In this document: positions 27,073-35,400 of the stretch, in pieces | How positions within the stretch are numbered: the first letter of the stretch is position 1 | Layout: each line of letters opens with the position of its first letter | Origin: DASZMX01 sp035551475 | GTDB lineage: Bacteria; Verrucomicrobiota; Verrucomicrobiia; Limisphaerales; Palsa-1400 | Assembly: GCA_035551475.1 (NCBI GenBank) | Contig: DASZMX010000058.1 | Coordinates: 1-61,315 of the forward strand | Reading direction: 5' to 3' | Length of the DNA stretch: 61,315 nt | Made by a program: the position numbers and the translations under genes | Notes under the pieces: generated by a model | What the model was told of the DNA's origin: nothing | Databases searched by the model: none | The model's input: only the letters and a program-made list of their open reading frames with translations

Positions 27073-27114
27073 GGCGCCATCACTCATTGGACTTGTGCGA
27101 TGCCATTTAGAAAT

Positions 27115-27462
27115 ATGAGATTTTCCATCCCATCCTCGCCCCGCGTTTGCTGCGCGCTCCTGCTCGTGGGCGGCGCGGCCCTCGTCGGATGCGGCCATTC
27201 CACTCACGCCGCGGATAAAAACCTGCCGCCGCCTATCGCGGCCGCCGCCAGCCAATTGGAAGAGGTGTTCAAGTCCGCCGATCCGCTGGTCAAAAAAGAC
27301 GTTGACCGGGCGCTGCTGGCGATCCGCGCTTCCGATTTTTCCAAGGCCTCCTCCATTCTCGACGAGCTTCGCGCCGAGCCGCACCTGAATTATCCGCAGG
27401 ACAAAGCCGTCCGGAACGCGCTGGAGGTTCTCGCGCCTCCCGCTCCCCCGGCCTCGGGCTAA
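27115..27462 (+). CDS. Small predicted lipoprotein
   Basis: 115 aa from the ATG at 27115 (MRFSIPSS); a start at 27100 adds five residues. The lipoprotein signal is clear: a hydrophobic stretch ending ALVGC with C26 as the lipidated cysteine. The mature part is helical and charged (QLEEVFKSADPLVKKDVDRALLAIRASDFSKASSILDELRAE). It looks like two or three amphipathic helices, possibly a single TPR-like hairpin, with a Pro/Ala-rich tail. It is not a family I recognise. It starts an operon with the dockerin-bearing and cohesin-like genes (6-bp gap to the next start), so a structural or membrane-anchoring role in the same assembly is possible but unproven. Confidence 0.75.
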   Translation: MRFSIPSSPRVCCALLLVGGAALVGCGHSTHAADKNLPPPIAAAASQLEEVFKSADPLVKKDVDRALLAIRASDFSKASSILDELRAEPHLNYPQDKAVRNALEVLAPPAPPASG

Positions 27463-27467
27463 ACGTC

Positions 27468-28919
27468 ATGCCTATTTCCGCCAGATTTTTTCACCGCCCT
27501 TCGCGCCGCGCTCTTGCCATGGTGGCGCGCGCGACCGCGGGCGCGCTCGCCTTGGCCACCGTGTGGCGAGTGAGCGCCGCGCCCGTTCTGGGCGATCTGG
27601 ATGGGGACGGCCGCGTCACCGTCCTCGACCTCGTCATTTTTAACAACTACCTCAGCCATCGGATCAATCTGACCGCGGCCCAGCAAAGCGCCGCGGATCT
27701 GAACCAGGATGGATTTATCAATCAAGTCGATGCGGACCTGCTCGCCAATGTTATTTTCGGCCTGGCCCCGCAGCCGGCTGGCCGGCCCTCGGTCATTCTG
27801 GCCGCCGATAACACGGGGGATTTTGGCCCCGCGACACCCGGGACGCAAACGTCCGGCTGGCAGGAAGCGCTGAATTATTGCGTGGCCAATCGCCGTGACC
27901 TCTACGTCAAGGGCGGTTACGGCGGAAATGTGGTCTTCAACACCGCCACCACGATCAATTTTCCGCCCGCGCAGGATTTCCGCATCGATGGCGGGGTGTA
28001 TGTCATCAATTACGTCGGCCCCACCAACCTGGATTGCGTTGTTATTGACAGCGCCATGAACTGTGATTACACCCTCGGCATCATCGTTTACGGAGGGGCG
28101 CAGGCCGGCCTGCGGATCAAACCCGTCAATAATGTCCCGATTGACGGTTTCCCGGTGGTGATCGAGTCGGTCATCCGCAGCCAGGGCATTGCCGATCCCC
28201 ATCCGTTCACCGCGGGACCGCGCGGACCCGGCGCGGGTCTCGTGCTCGATGGCAGCGCGGCCCCCATTTCCTACACCAAAATCTATTTCGCCTCCGTCCT
28301 GAACTTTTCCACCTGTGTGGATATTTTATCGTCTGGGAGTGTGTACAATAACGAAATTGTCGTGGAGCACCTGCACAGCAACGCCACCGACGGCAAGCTG
28401 ATCAAGGTCGGCTCAAGCGCGCGCGAAAATCGGTTCCGTTTCGGCATCGGGGTGGATCAGGGGGCAACCGGAATTCAAGGCGTGATCATTTCTGGCTCGC
28501 GGAACGAGTTCCAAATCACCACCCGGCCCGGCGGCTTTGCCACCAATGCCGAGGTGATGTTGCAACCATCGGCGGAAGGCAATCAGATTAATCTCAGCAC
28601 CGATGAAGATCCCTCGACGCTGCTCACAGACCTCGCTTTCACCGCGGACAACGCCCTTACCGTCACCGGCCCCGCCGCTCCCATCACGACCATCACCGGC
28701 GCCGCCGGGACATTCAAATACACGCAGCGTCTTTATCCGGCTGTCGTGACCGTGACCGGCGGCACATCCCTGGGCGTGGGATTGCAGCGGCTGAATTCCG
28801 CCGGCGTCAGTTACGGCGCCGCCCTCAACAAGGACATCTTTCTCAGCGCGGGCGACAGCTTGTCTATCACCAGCAGTTCGCCGCCGCTGCTTCGTGTCAT
28901 ACCATTGAAAATCAAATGA
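27468..28919 (+). CDS. Exported beta-helix protein with an N-terminal dockerin-like domain
   Basis: 483 aa. The signal peptide ends near residue 37 (WRVSA/AP). Two EF-hand-type calcium loops follow directly, as in type I dockerins: GDLDGDGRVTVLD (D43, D45, D47, D54) and ADLNQDGFINQVD (D77, N79, D81, D88), each leading into a helix with a hydrophobic face. Residues about 105-440 form a right-handed beta-helix related to the 18016 and 25377 proteins (WQEALNYCVANRRDLYVKGG, LRIKPVNNVP). The C-terminal part is a small beta domain. The stop overlaps the ATG of the cohesin-like gene (ATGA). It is most simply read as a beta-helix glycan enzyme or binder carrying a docking module. Confidence 0.82.
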   Translation: MPISARFFHRPSRRALAMVARATAGALALATVWRVSAAPVLGDLDGDGRVTVLDLVIFNNYLSHRINLTAAQQSAADLNQDGFINQVDADLLANVIFGLAPQPAGRPSVILAADNTGDFGPATPGTQTSGWQEALNYCVANRRDLYVKGGYGGNVVFNTATTINFPPAQDFRIDGGVYVINYVGPTNLDCVVIDSAMNCDYTLGIIVYGGAQAGLRIKPVNNVPIDGFPVVIESVIRSQGIADPHPFTAGPRGPGAGLVLDGSAAPISYTKIYFASVLNFSTCVDILSSGSVYNNEIVVEHLHSNATDGKLIKVGSSARENRFRFGIGVDQGATGIQGVIISGSRNEFQITTRPGGFATNAEVMLQPSAEGNQINLSTDEDPSTLLTDLAFTADNALTVTGPAAPITTITGAAGTFKYTQRLYPAVVTVTGGTSLGVGLQRLNSAGVSYGAALNKDIFLSAGDSLSITSSSPPLLRVIPLKIK

Positions 28920-29620
28920 CGCCGCCTCCGTCGTTGCGCGCGCGCGGCCTTCGCGCTCTGTGGTGGACGCTGCTCCTCGCGCGCGCGGCTCGCGCCGGCG
29001 ATGTCGAATTAACCGTCGGCCACGTGGAGGCCAGCCGCGGAGGAACCATCACCGTGCCCGTGCAAATCCACGCCGGCAACTGCGCCGGGCTGCAATTCGA
29101 TTTCGTTTATCCGGGAACTTTTCTCTGGTCGGGCTACCCATTTACCGCGCTGGGCGGCAGCAGTCCGCTGCTCCTGTCCTCGCTCGTGAACAGCCAAATG
29201 CGCCGGGTCGTTCTTTATTCGCACGCCAACACGGCGTTGCCGCAGGATTTTGAAATTTATCTGCCGCTAACCGCCCTGACCAACGCCGCCAACACCACTT
29301 TTCAGATTTCCATTACAGGTCTCATTGCCGCTGGCGCCGACGGGGCGGCAGCAACGCCGACCGCCGTCACGAATGGCGCCCTGCAAGTTGTCACAGTGGC
29401 GCCCGCGCGTTTCGATGCGCCGCAAACGGGCCCGCACGGCGAACTTGGCCTTCAATTTACCGGGGGAGTGGGAGCGGCATATATCCTCCAGACCTCCACC
29501 AACTTGGTGAATTGGAGCAACGTGAGTACGTATTTGACAGACGGCGGAGTCATTGCTCTTACCTTTCCTTCAACCGCGGATTCGGCCTCACGATTTTATC
29601 GCGCGCAAACCGGACCTTAA
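28916..29620 (+). CDS. Exported cohesin-like domain protein with Verrucomicrobiota C-terminal module
   Basis: 234 aa. The signal peptide is 1-27 (LLARAARA/GD). Residues about 28-170 have the cohesin pattern: VELTVGHVEASRGGTITVPVQI, then CAGLQFDFVYPG.F, a central variable strand region, IYLPLTALTNAANTTFQISITGLIAAGADG, and a closing ALQVVTV strand. This matches the dGxTvtVPV.....aGlqf.l.Yd layout of cohesin modules. Residues 172-234 are the 'YILQTSTNLVNWSN ... RFYRAQ' module seen at the C-termini of the giant proteins nearby. It overlaps the dockerin-bearing gene by 4 bp, so the two are probably made together and may bind each other. The cohesin call is by pattern only; other Ig-like beta-sandwiches remain possible. 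Confidence 0.65.
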   Translation: MTPPPSLRARGLRALWWTLLLARAARAGDVELTVGHVEASRGGTITVPVQIHAGNCAGLQFDFVYPGTFLWSGYPFTALGGSSPLLLSSLVNSQMRRVVLYSHANTALPQDFEIYLPLTALTNAANTTFQISITGLIAAGADGAAATPTAVTNGALQVVTVAPARFDAPQTGPHGELGLQFTGGVGAAYILQTSTNLVNWSNVSTYLTDGGVIALTFPSTADSASRFYRAQTGP

Positions 29621-29668
29621 CCGTCTTGAAACCAAAAACCGACCCGCCCTGACACCAATCTTTATCAT

Positions 29669-32179
29669 ATGAATAGGCGCCGCTTCTCGGAAATCCTCCT
29701 CGGTTCTTTAGGCATGGGTCCGGCCTTGCTCAACTGCGCCGCCCAAGGCGCCGGCGAAAGCCCCGGTTCAGGCGCCGCTGCCAATCCACAAACGTTGGAC
29801 CGTCGCGGGCGGCTTTTTCCCATTGATCTTCCGGGCAACCAATGGCGGTCCTTTCCCAGCGCCGGATTCGCGAAACCCGCGTGCGGCCTCGTTTACCGGC
29901 GCAAGGAACGGCCGCAAAATGGCATGCCGTTGGGCGGGATGGGGACCGGCCGGCTGGACCTCAAAACCAACGCCACGCTCGGTTTCTGCACCATATTTAA
30001 TTCCACCGTGCCGCAACGCGGGCCCTTGGATATTCCTTTTTTGGGCATGAGCGTGGGCGACCAACTTTGGCTCATGGGCCAGCCCCATACGACCTACGGC
30101 GAGTACATGTATTCCGGATTGCAAACGCCGACCGAAATCCATTACTGGGGCCATTATCCAGTCGCCGACATGGAAATGGACATGCCGGGATCGCCCGTGA
30201 ATGTTGCTGTGAGAAGTTGGGCTCCGTTCCTGCCGGGCGACGCCGCCGCCAGCAACACCCCCGGCGCCGTTTTTAATGTTCACCTGCGAAATGCCACCCA
30301 GGAACGGCAAACCGGGCGCCTCGTGTTCAGCTTTCCGGGCCCCACCCAGGCCGAGGCGCAAGTTGGTCCCGACAGCCCGCGCGAAAAAGCGCCGTTCATT
30401 CCTTACGGCCACGCCTGGGTGCCGGTGGCCAAAGAAAAAATCCACGCGCAACGCAAAACCGTCCGGGGCGACTTCAGCGGTTTGGTTGTGACCTCCCACC
30501 AAGGCGTGGGCTACGCGCTCGGCGTGGCGGGCAACGCTGAAATCATCGCCGGCGCCGGCCTGCATGATCCCGAATCTCCCTACAAAACCGGTCAAACCTG
30601 GGGCAAAATTGCCACGGAACTGCCAACCGCCGCCGCCGATGATTTCAGCGGCTCCATCGCGATAAAATTCGAACTGGCCCCAGGGGAAGAAAAAGTCATT
30701 CCCATTGTGCTCGCCTGGTATGCGCCGAACTGGATCGGCGAAGGGTCGCATACGTTCACGCAAATGTACACGACGCGCTTTGCCGATGTTCTGGCAGTCG
30801 CGGAATTGTTGTGCCGAAAGCGCGAGGAATGGCTGCAACGCATTCTCGCGTGGCAGGAAGTGGTGTATGGCGCCGTCGAACATCCCATTTGGTTGCGCGA
30901 ATCCTTGATTAACATTCTCTATTTATTTCCCGTCAATAGCTTCTGGGCCGCCGCCCGGCCGCCCGTCGGCCCCTGGTGCCGCCCGGAAGATGGGCTCTTC
31001 GGCCTGTTGGACGGCATCGTGGAGGATCCCGCGATGGAGCCCATCCCGGACACATTTTACGCCAACGCGCCCCTGGTCTATTTCTTTCCCGACCTCGCGC
31101 TGTCAACCCTACGAGCTTACAAGGCTTATCAATTCGCCAGCGGCGCGGCAGTGTGGATTTGGGGCGGCGTGGTGGGAGCCGCCACCGGAGGCTACGAGAT
31201 GACCGCCGGGACGGAAATGGCCATTCCCACTCCCGGCTATCAAACCACCACCAATGGCCCGTGTTATGTGGACATGGTGGATCGCTACCTGCAGCGCACC
31301 GGCGATCCCAAGGTTCTGACGGAATTTTACGACTCCATCAAGCGAAACACCATCTACACGATGTCGCTGCATTCGGCAGATGGAGGCGATGGAATTATCA
31401 GCGTGCCGCAGGGCAACGTCGATCCGATGAACCCCGCGGGGCCGCCCGGTTTCCATTTGGAATGGTTTGAAGGAATTCTCTGGTTCGGAATGACATCGCA
31501 TGTGGGTGGAATTCATTTGGCCAATCTTAAAATGACCGAGCGCCTCGCGCAAAAAGCCGGCGACAAAGAGTTCGCCCAGCAATGCCGCAATTGGTTCAAA
31601 GAAGGCAGCCAATCCATGGAGGAAAAGATGTGGACGGGCGCCTATTACCTGGCCTACTTCGACCCGAAACTTCAGAAAAAATCGGACAACGTTTTTGCCT
31701 ACCAGCTCGATGGCGAATGGATGACCCGCTACCACGATTGCGGCGGCGTGTTTCGGCCCGAGCGCGTAAAAACGGCCCTGGCCTCGATCCGCAAAGCGTG
31801 CATTGATCGCTGGGCCTACGGAGCGGTGAATGCGGCGCGGCCGGACGGCAGCCTCGCGCACGATGTCGGCTATGGGCCCAACGCCTTCTTCGTCCCGGAA
31901 GTTTACATGCTCGCCATGACCTACATTTACGCCGGCGAACACGAATTTGGCGTCGAACTGGCGCGCCGTTGCGTGACCGCGCTGAACGTGGAAAACCTCC
32001 TCACCTGGGACCAGCCCAACCTCCTGCGCGCCGACACCGGCGACATGCTCTTCGGCAGCCACTACGTCCAAAACATGATGCTCTGGGCCCTCCCCGCCGC
32101 CATGAAAAGCCAGGGCATAGGCGCCTTCTGCGCACCCGGCGGCCTGGTCGATCAAATCCTCCGCGCCGCAAAATCTTAA
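29669..32179 (+). CDS. GH116/DUF608 family protein, Tat-exported (paralog 5)
   Basis: 836 aa. The N-terminal twin-arginine-type signal is MNRRRFSEILLGSLG (R3-R5). The GH116 N-domain (NGMPLGGMGTGRLDLKTN, YWGHYPVADMEMD) and helical catalytic domain are complete. It is most like paralog 1 (opening LFPIDLPGNQW against LFPTDLPGKEW). The residue aligned with the candidate nucleophile Glu of the other paralogs is D448 (GLLDGIVED), one carbon shorter. The acid/base region LEWFEG keeps E598 and E601, and VPEVYMLAMTY keeps the binding Glu. E-to-D at the nucleophile usually weakens retaining glycosidases, so it may be slow or altered. Alignment is by eye. It lies 48 bp after the cohesin-like gene, possibly in the same transcript. 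Confidence 0.88.
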   Translation: MNRRRFSEILLGSLGMGPALLNCAAQGAGESPGSGAAANPQTLDRRGRLFPIDLPGNQWRSFPSAGFAKPACGLVYRRKERPQNGMPLGGMGTGRLDLKTNATLGFCTIFNSTVPQRGPLDIPFLGMSVGDQLWLMGQPHTTYGEYMYSGLQTPTEIHYWGHYPVADMEMDMPGSPVNVAVRSWAPFLPGDAAASNTPGAVFNVHLRNATQERQTGRLVFSFPGPTQAEAQVGPDSPREKAPFIPYGHAWVPVAKEKIHAQRKTVRGDFSGLVVTSHQGVGYALGVAGNAEIIAGAGLHDPESPYKTGQTWGKIATELPTAAADDFSGSIAIKFELAPGEEKVIPIVLAWYAPNWIGEGSHTFTQMYTTRFADVLAVAELLCRKREEWLQRILAWQEVVYGAVEHPIWLRESLINILYLFPVNSFWAAARPPVGPWCRPEDGLFGLLDGIVEDPAMEPIPDTFYANAPLVYFFPDLALSTLRAYKAYQFASGAAVWIWGGVVGAATGGYEMTAGTEMAIPTPGYQTTTNGPCYVDMVDRYLQRTGDPKVLTEFYDSIKRNTIYTMSLHSADGGDGIISVPQGNVDPMNPAGPPGFHLEWFEGILWFGMTSHVGGIHLANLKMTERLAQKAGDKEFAQQCRNWFKEGSQSMEEKMWTGAYYLAYFDPKLQKKSDNVFAYQLDGEWMTRYHDCGGVFRPERVKTALASIRKACIDRWAYGAVNAARPDGSLAHDVGYGPNAFFVPEVYMLAMTYIYAGEHEFGVELARRCVTALNVENLLTWDQPNLLRADTGDMLFGSHYVQNMMLWALPAAMKSQGIGAFCAPGGLVDQILRAAKS

Positions 32180-32490
32180 ACCCGCAACGGTCCGCGAGTG
32201 TTCCTGAAGACGAGAGGTGCACTGAGCGCGATAGTCCTAAATTCTCTTCGGCACACTGCAAAAAAAGACGCAGAGAATACCTTCAGCTTTCGCAAATTCT
32301 CCATAGTTTGACGGGGCGGCGCTTCCAGACCTTCCCGTCCGCTTAATCAACCCATCCCATCCCCAACGGCGCGGCACGGCGGCTTAGCGGCAAACCCGAG
32401 GAAACGGAAAGGAGAAACGGGAACAGCCACGCCCGAGACATGATTGGCTTGTAACAATTGTGCAACGGAGCGAATATGTAGCCTGCAGCC
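32180..32490. other. Non-coding region between the GH116 gene and the 2,785-aa gene
   Basis: 311 bp with no convincing reading frame. AAAAAAAGACGCAGAGAA (about 32260-32277) resembles the GCGCAGAGACGC found in the intergenic repeat near 40885. TTGTAACAATTGTGCAA, about 25-45 bp before the ATG at 32491, is an imperfect palindrome around CAATTG and may include the promoter or an operator. No terminator hairpin with a T tract was found. Confidence 0.4.
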
Positions 32491-35400
32491 ATGTTGAAAA
32501 CTAATCTCCCATGGGACCTTTCCCGGTCGTTTCGTATTTTTTGGACGTTTCTCTTTTGCGGCGCCGCGCCTTGGGCGCAGGCCAGTCTGCCCACGGGGTG
32601 GACGGACGCGGATATCGGCTCTCCGGGCCTGGCCGGGGCGGCTTCCGTGGCGAACGGGCTCTGGAGCGTCACGGGCGGCGGCGGCGATATTTGGAACGCG
32701 GCGGACCAGTTTAATTTCGCGAGCGCTGGATTTATCTCCGACGGGGCGGTGATCGCCAAGGTCACTTCCTTGCAAAACACCGATTCTTATGCCAAGGCCG
32801 GCGTCATGATCCGCGGCGATTCCTCGGCGGGCGCAATGAATGTTTCAGTCGTGGTCACCCCGGTCAATGGCATCAGCTTCCAATGGCGCAATGCCGACGG
32901 CAGCGGCACCTCGGCGGCGGCCGTTCCCGGGACGGCGCCGGTCTGGCTGGCGCTCACGCGCAGCGTCAATAATTTTAATGCGTACTACAGCCTGGACGGC
33001 GTGGCTTGGACGCAAATTGGATCCGCCCAAACCTTCGCGATGAACGGCTCCGCCGTGGCCGGCTTGTGCGTGACCGCGCATAACAATTCCGCCCTGAACA
33101 CGGCGACGTTCACCAATGTCTCCCTGACGACTCCCGTCTTCGGCGTTTATCGGCAGCTTTGGACCAACGTCACCAGCCTGAACCAGCTCACCAATCCGGT
33201 GTCCAATCCGGGCTGGCCCAACCAGCCGACCGCTTCGTTCACGCATGTCTTCACCAATTTCGAAACCGAGATCAACAGCGGCATGGAGAATTACGGGCAG
33301 CGCGTCCGGGCCCTGCTGGTTCCGCCGCAAACCGGCGCCTACACGTTCTGGATCGCGAGCGACGACAATTCGCAATTGTTCCTCAGCACAGACGAAACCT
33401 CGGCGCACAGCGTTCCCATTGCCTCGGTGACCAGTTGGACGGGCTCCGAACAGTGGAACGAATACCCAAGTCAACAATCGGCGCCGATCACCCTCAAGGC
33501 CGGCAGCCGCTATTATATCGAGGCCATCATGCAACAAGGCCCCGGCGGCGATAATCTCGCCGTCGGCTGGCAATTACCCGATGGCAGCTTGGAGCAGCCG
33601 CTCACAGCGCAAAGCGCCGCCGGGACGTATTTGATTCCTTTCACCGGGGCCGCCGCGCCGCCCGGAATCTACGCGCAATCTTCCGCCATCAGCGTGGTGG
33701 AAGGCGGCGCCGCCACTTTCTCGGTGTTGGCAACCAATGGCAGCCCGCTCACCTATCAATGGCTTCTCAACGGCGCCCCCATCACCGCCACCCAGCCGGA
33801 ATTCTATTTGACCAACGCGAGCATCGCCGCCAACAACCAGCAGACTTATTCGTGCGTGGTCTCCAATGCCCGGGGCGCGATCACGAGCGCGCCGATGGTT
33901 CTGACCGTTCTGGCCGACACCACGCCGCCGGTTGTCTCACAAATCTACAACGTCGGCGATTCGCAGGTGGCGCTGGTATTTTCCAAACCCGTCACCGCCG
34001 CCACGGCCAATGATCTGGCCAATTACGCCTTCACCAACGGCCTCGCGATCACGGGGGCCGCGCTGGCCGCGGATAATGTCACGCTGACTTTAACGACCGC
34101 GCCTCTCGTGTACGGCAGCAATTATGTGGTCGTGCTGAACGGGGTTGCAGATCAAGCCTCCACTCCGGTGATGATTGCGGCGGACACGGCGGCTTCGTTC
34201 ACGGCGTCGCCGTATGTGCCGCTTGACCTCGGGTCGGCCGGCCTGCCCTCCACGGTCGCCCTTCTGACCAACGGCCTCACCGTCACGACGGCGGGCGCGG
34301 GGCTCGGCGGCGCGAACGACCAGGGAAATTTTCAATTCCAATCGGTCACGGGTGATTTTGACGTGCGGGTTTGCCTGGCCGGGCTGGGCCTGTCCAGCGT
34401 CTGGGCCCAGGCCGGTTTGATGGCCCGGCAAACCAGCGACATGGGCAGCCCGTTCGCGGCCGCGCTCGCCACGCCGCGGATGGTGGGAGCCTTTTTCGAA
34501 ACGCGCGCGACTGAAAGCGCCGCCGCAGTGACCACCGGAACCTTCCCGGTCAACTATCCCAACACCTGGCTGCGCCTGCGGCGCTCGGGCAACACCTTTT
34601 TTGGATTTGCCAGCTATGACGGCCAAACATGGGCGCAGTTGGGCGCTTCGGTTATTACGATGCCGTCGTCCATTTTGCTCGGTCTAACCGTGGCGAGCCA
34701 CGACACCAACCAGCTCACCTCGGCCACGTTCTTGAATTATTCGAATACCCCGGCAGGCGTCATCCTCGCGAATCCCGCGCCGCCGCACGAACCGCTCGGC
34801 GCCTCGAGCCGCACCACGCCGATCGTTTTTTCGGAAATCATGTGCAAGCCCGCGCCGCGCACGGACACGAATAATTGCGAATTCATCGAGCTGTATAATA
34901 CCCAGCCCTGGGCGCAGGACGTGGGCGGTTATCGGGTGGCGTGCGCGGACATGAGCTACAGTTTCGCGCCCGGTTCGAGCATTCCGGGCGGCGGCTTTGT
35001 GGTGTTGGCCGCATCGCCGGGCAGTTTGCGGGCGGTTTATGGATTGACGAACGCCTTGGCCTACCAAGGGAGCTTGAAGAAGGCCGAGACGCTGCAACTT
35101 TTCGACGAGCAATCCAACGTGTTGCTCACCGTGCCTTACACTGGCGCCGCGCCGTGGCCGATTGCGGCGGCCGGAACCGGACACTCGCTTGTGCTGGCCA
35201 ACCCGAGCTACGGCGAAGGCGATCCGCGGGCCTGGGACATCAGCGATGTGCGAGGCGGTTCGCCCGGCGCGGCGGAGGCATATCGGCCCAGCGCCTTGCG
35301 CAACGTGGTCTTGAACGAAGTCCTGCCGTACGCTGCCGCGCCTTTCGTGGAGCTTTACAATCACAGCGCGCAAAGCGTGGATGTGTCGGGCTGCATCCTG

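Noticed and set aside
27115..29620. A full cellulosome-type scaffoldin locus
   Set aside because: Only one cohesin-like domain and one dockerin-like domain are present, with no CBM3 or multi-cohesin scaffoldin. A simple pairwise tether is the most that the sequence supports.
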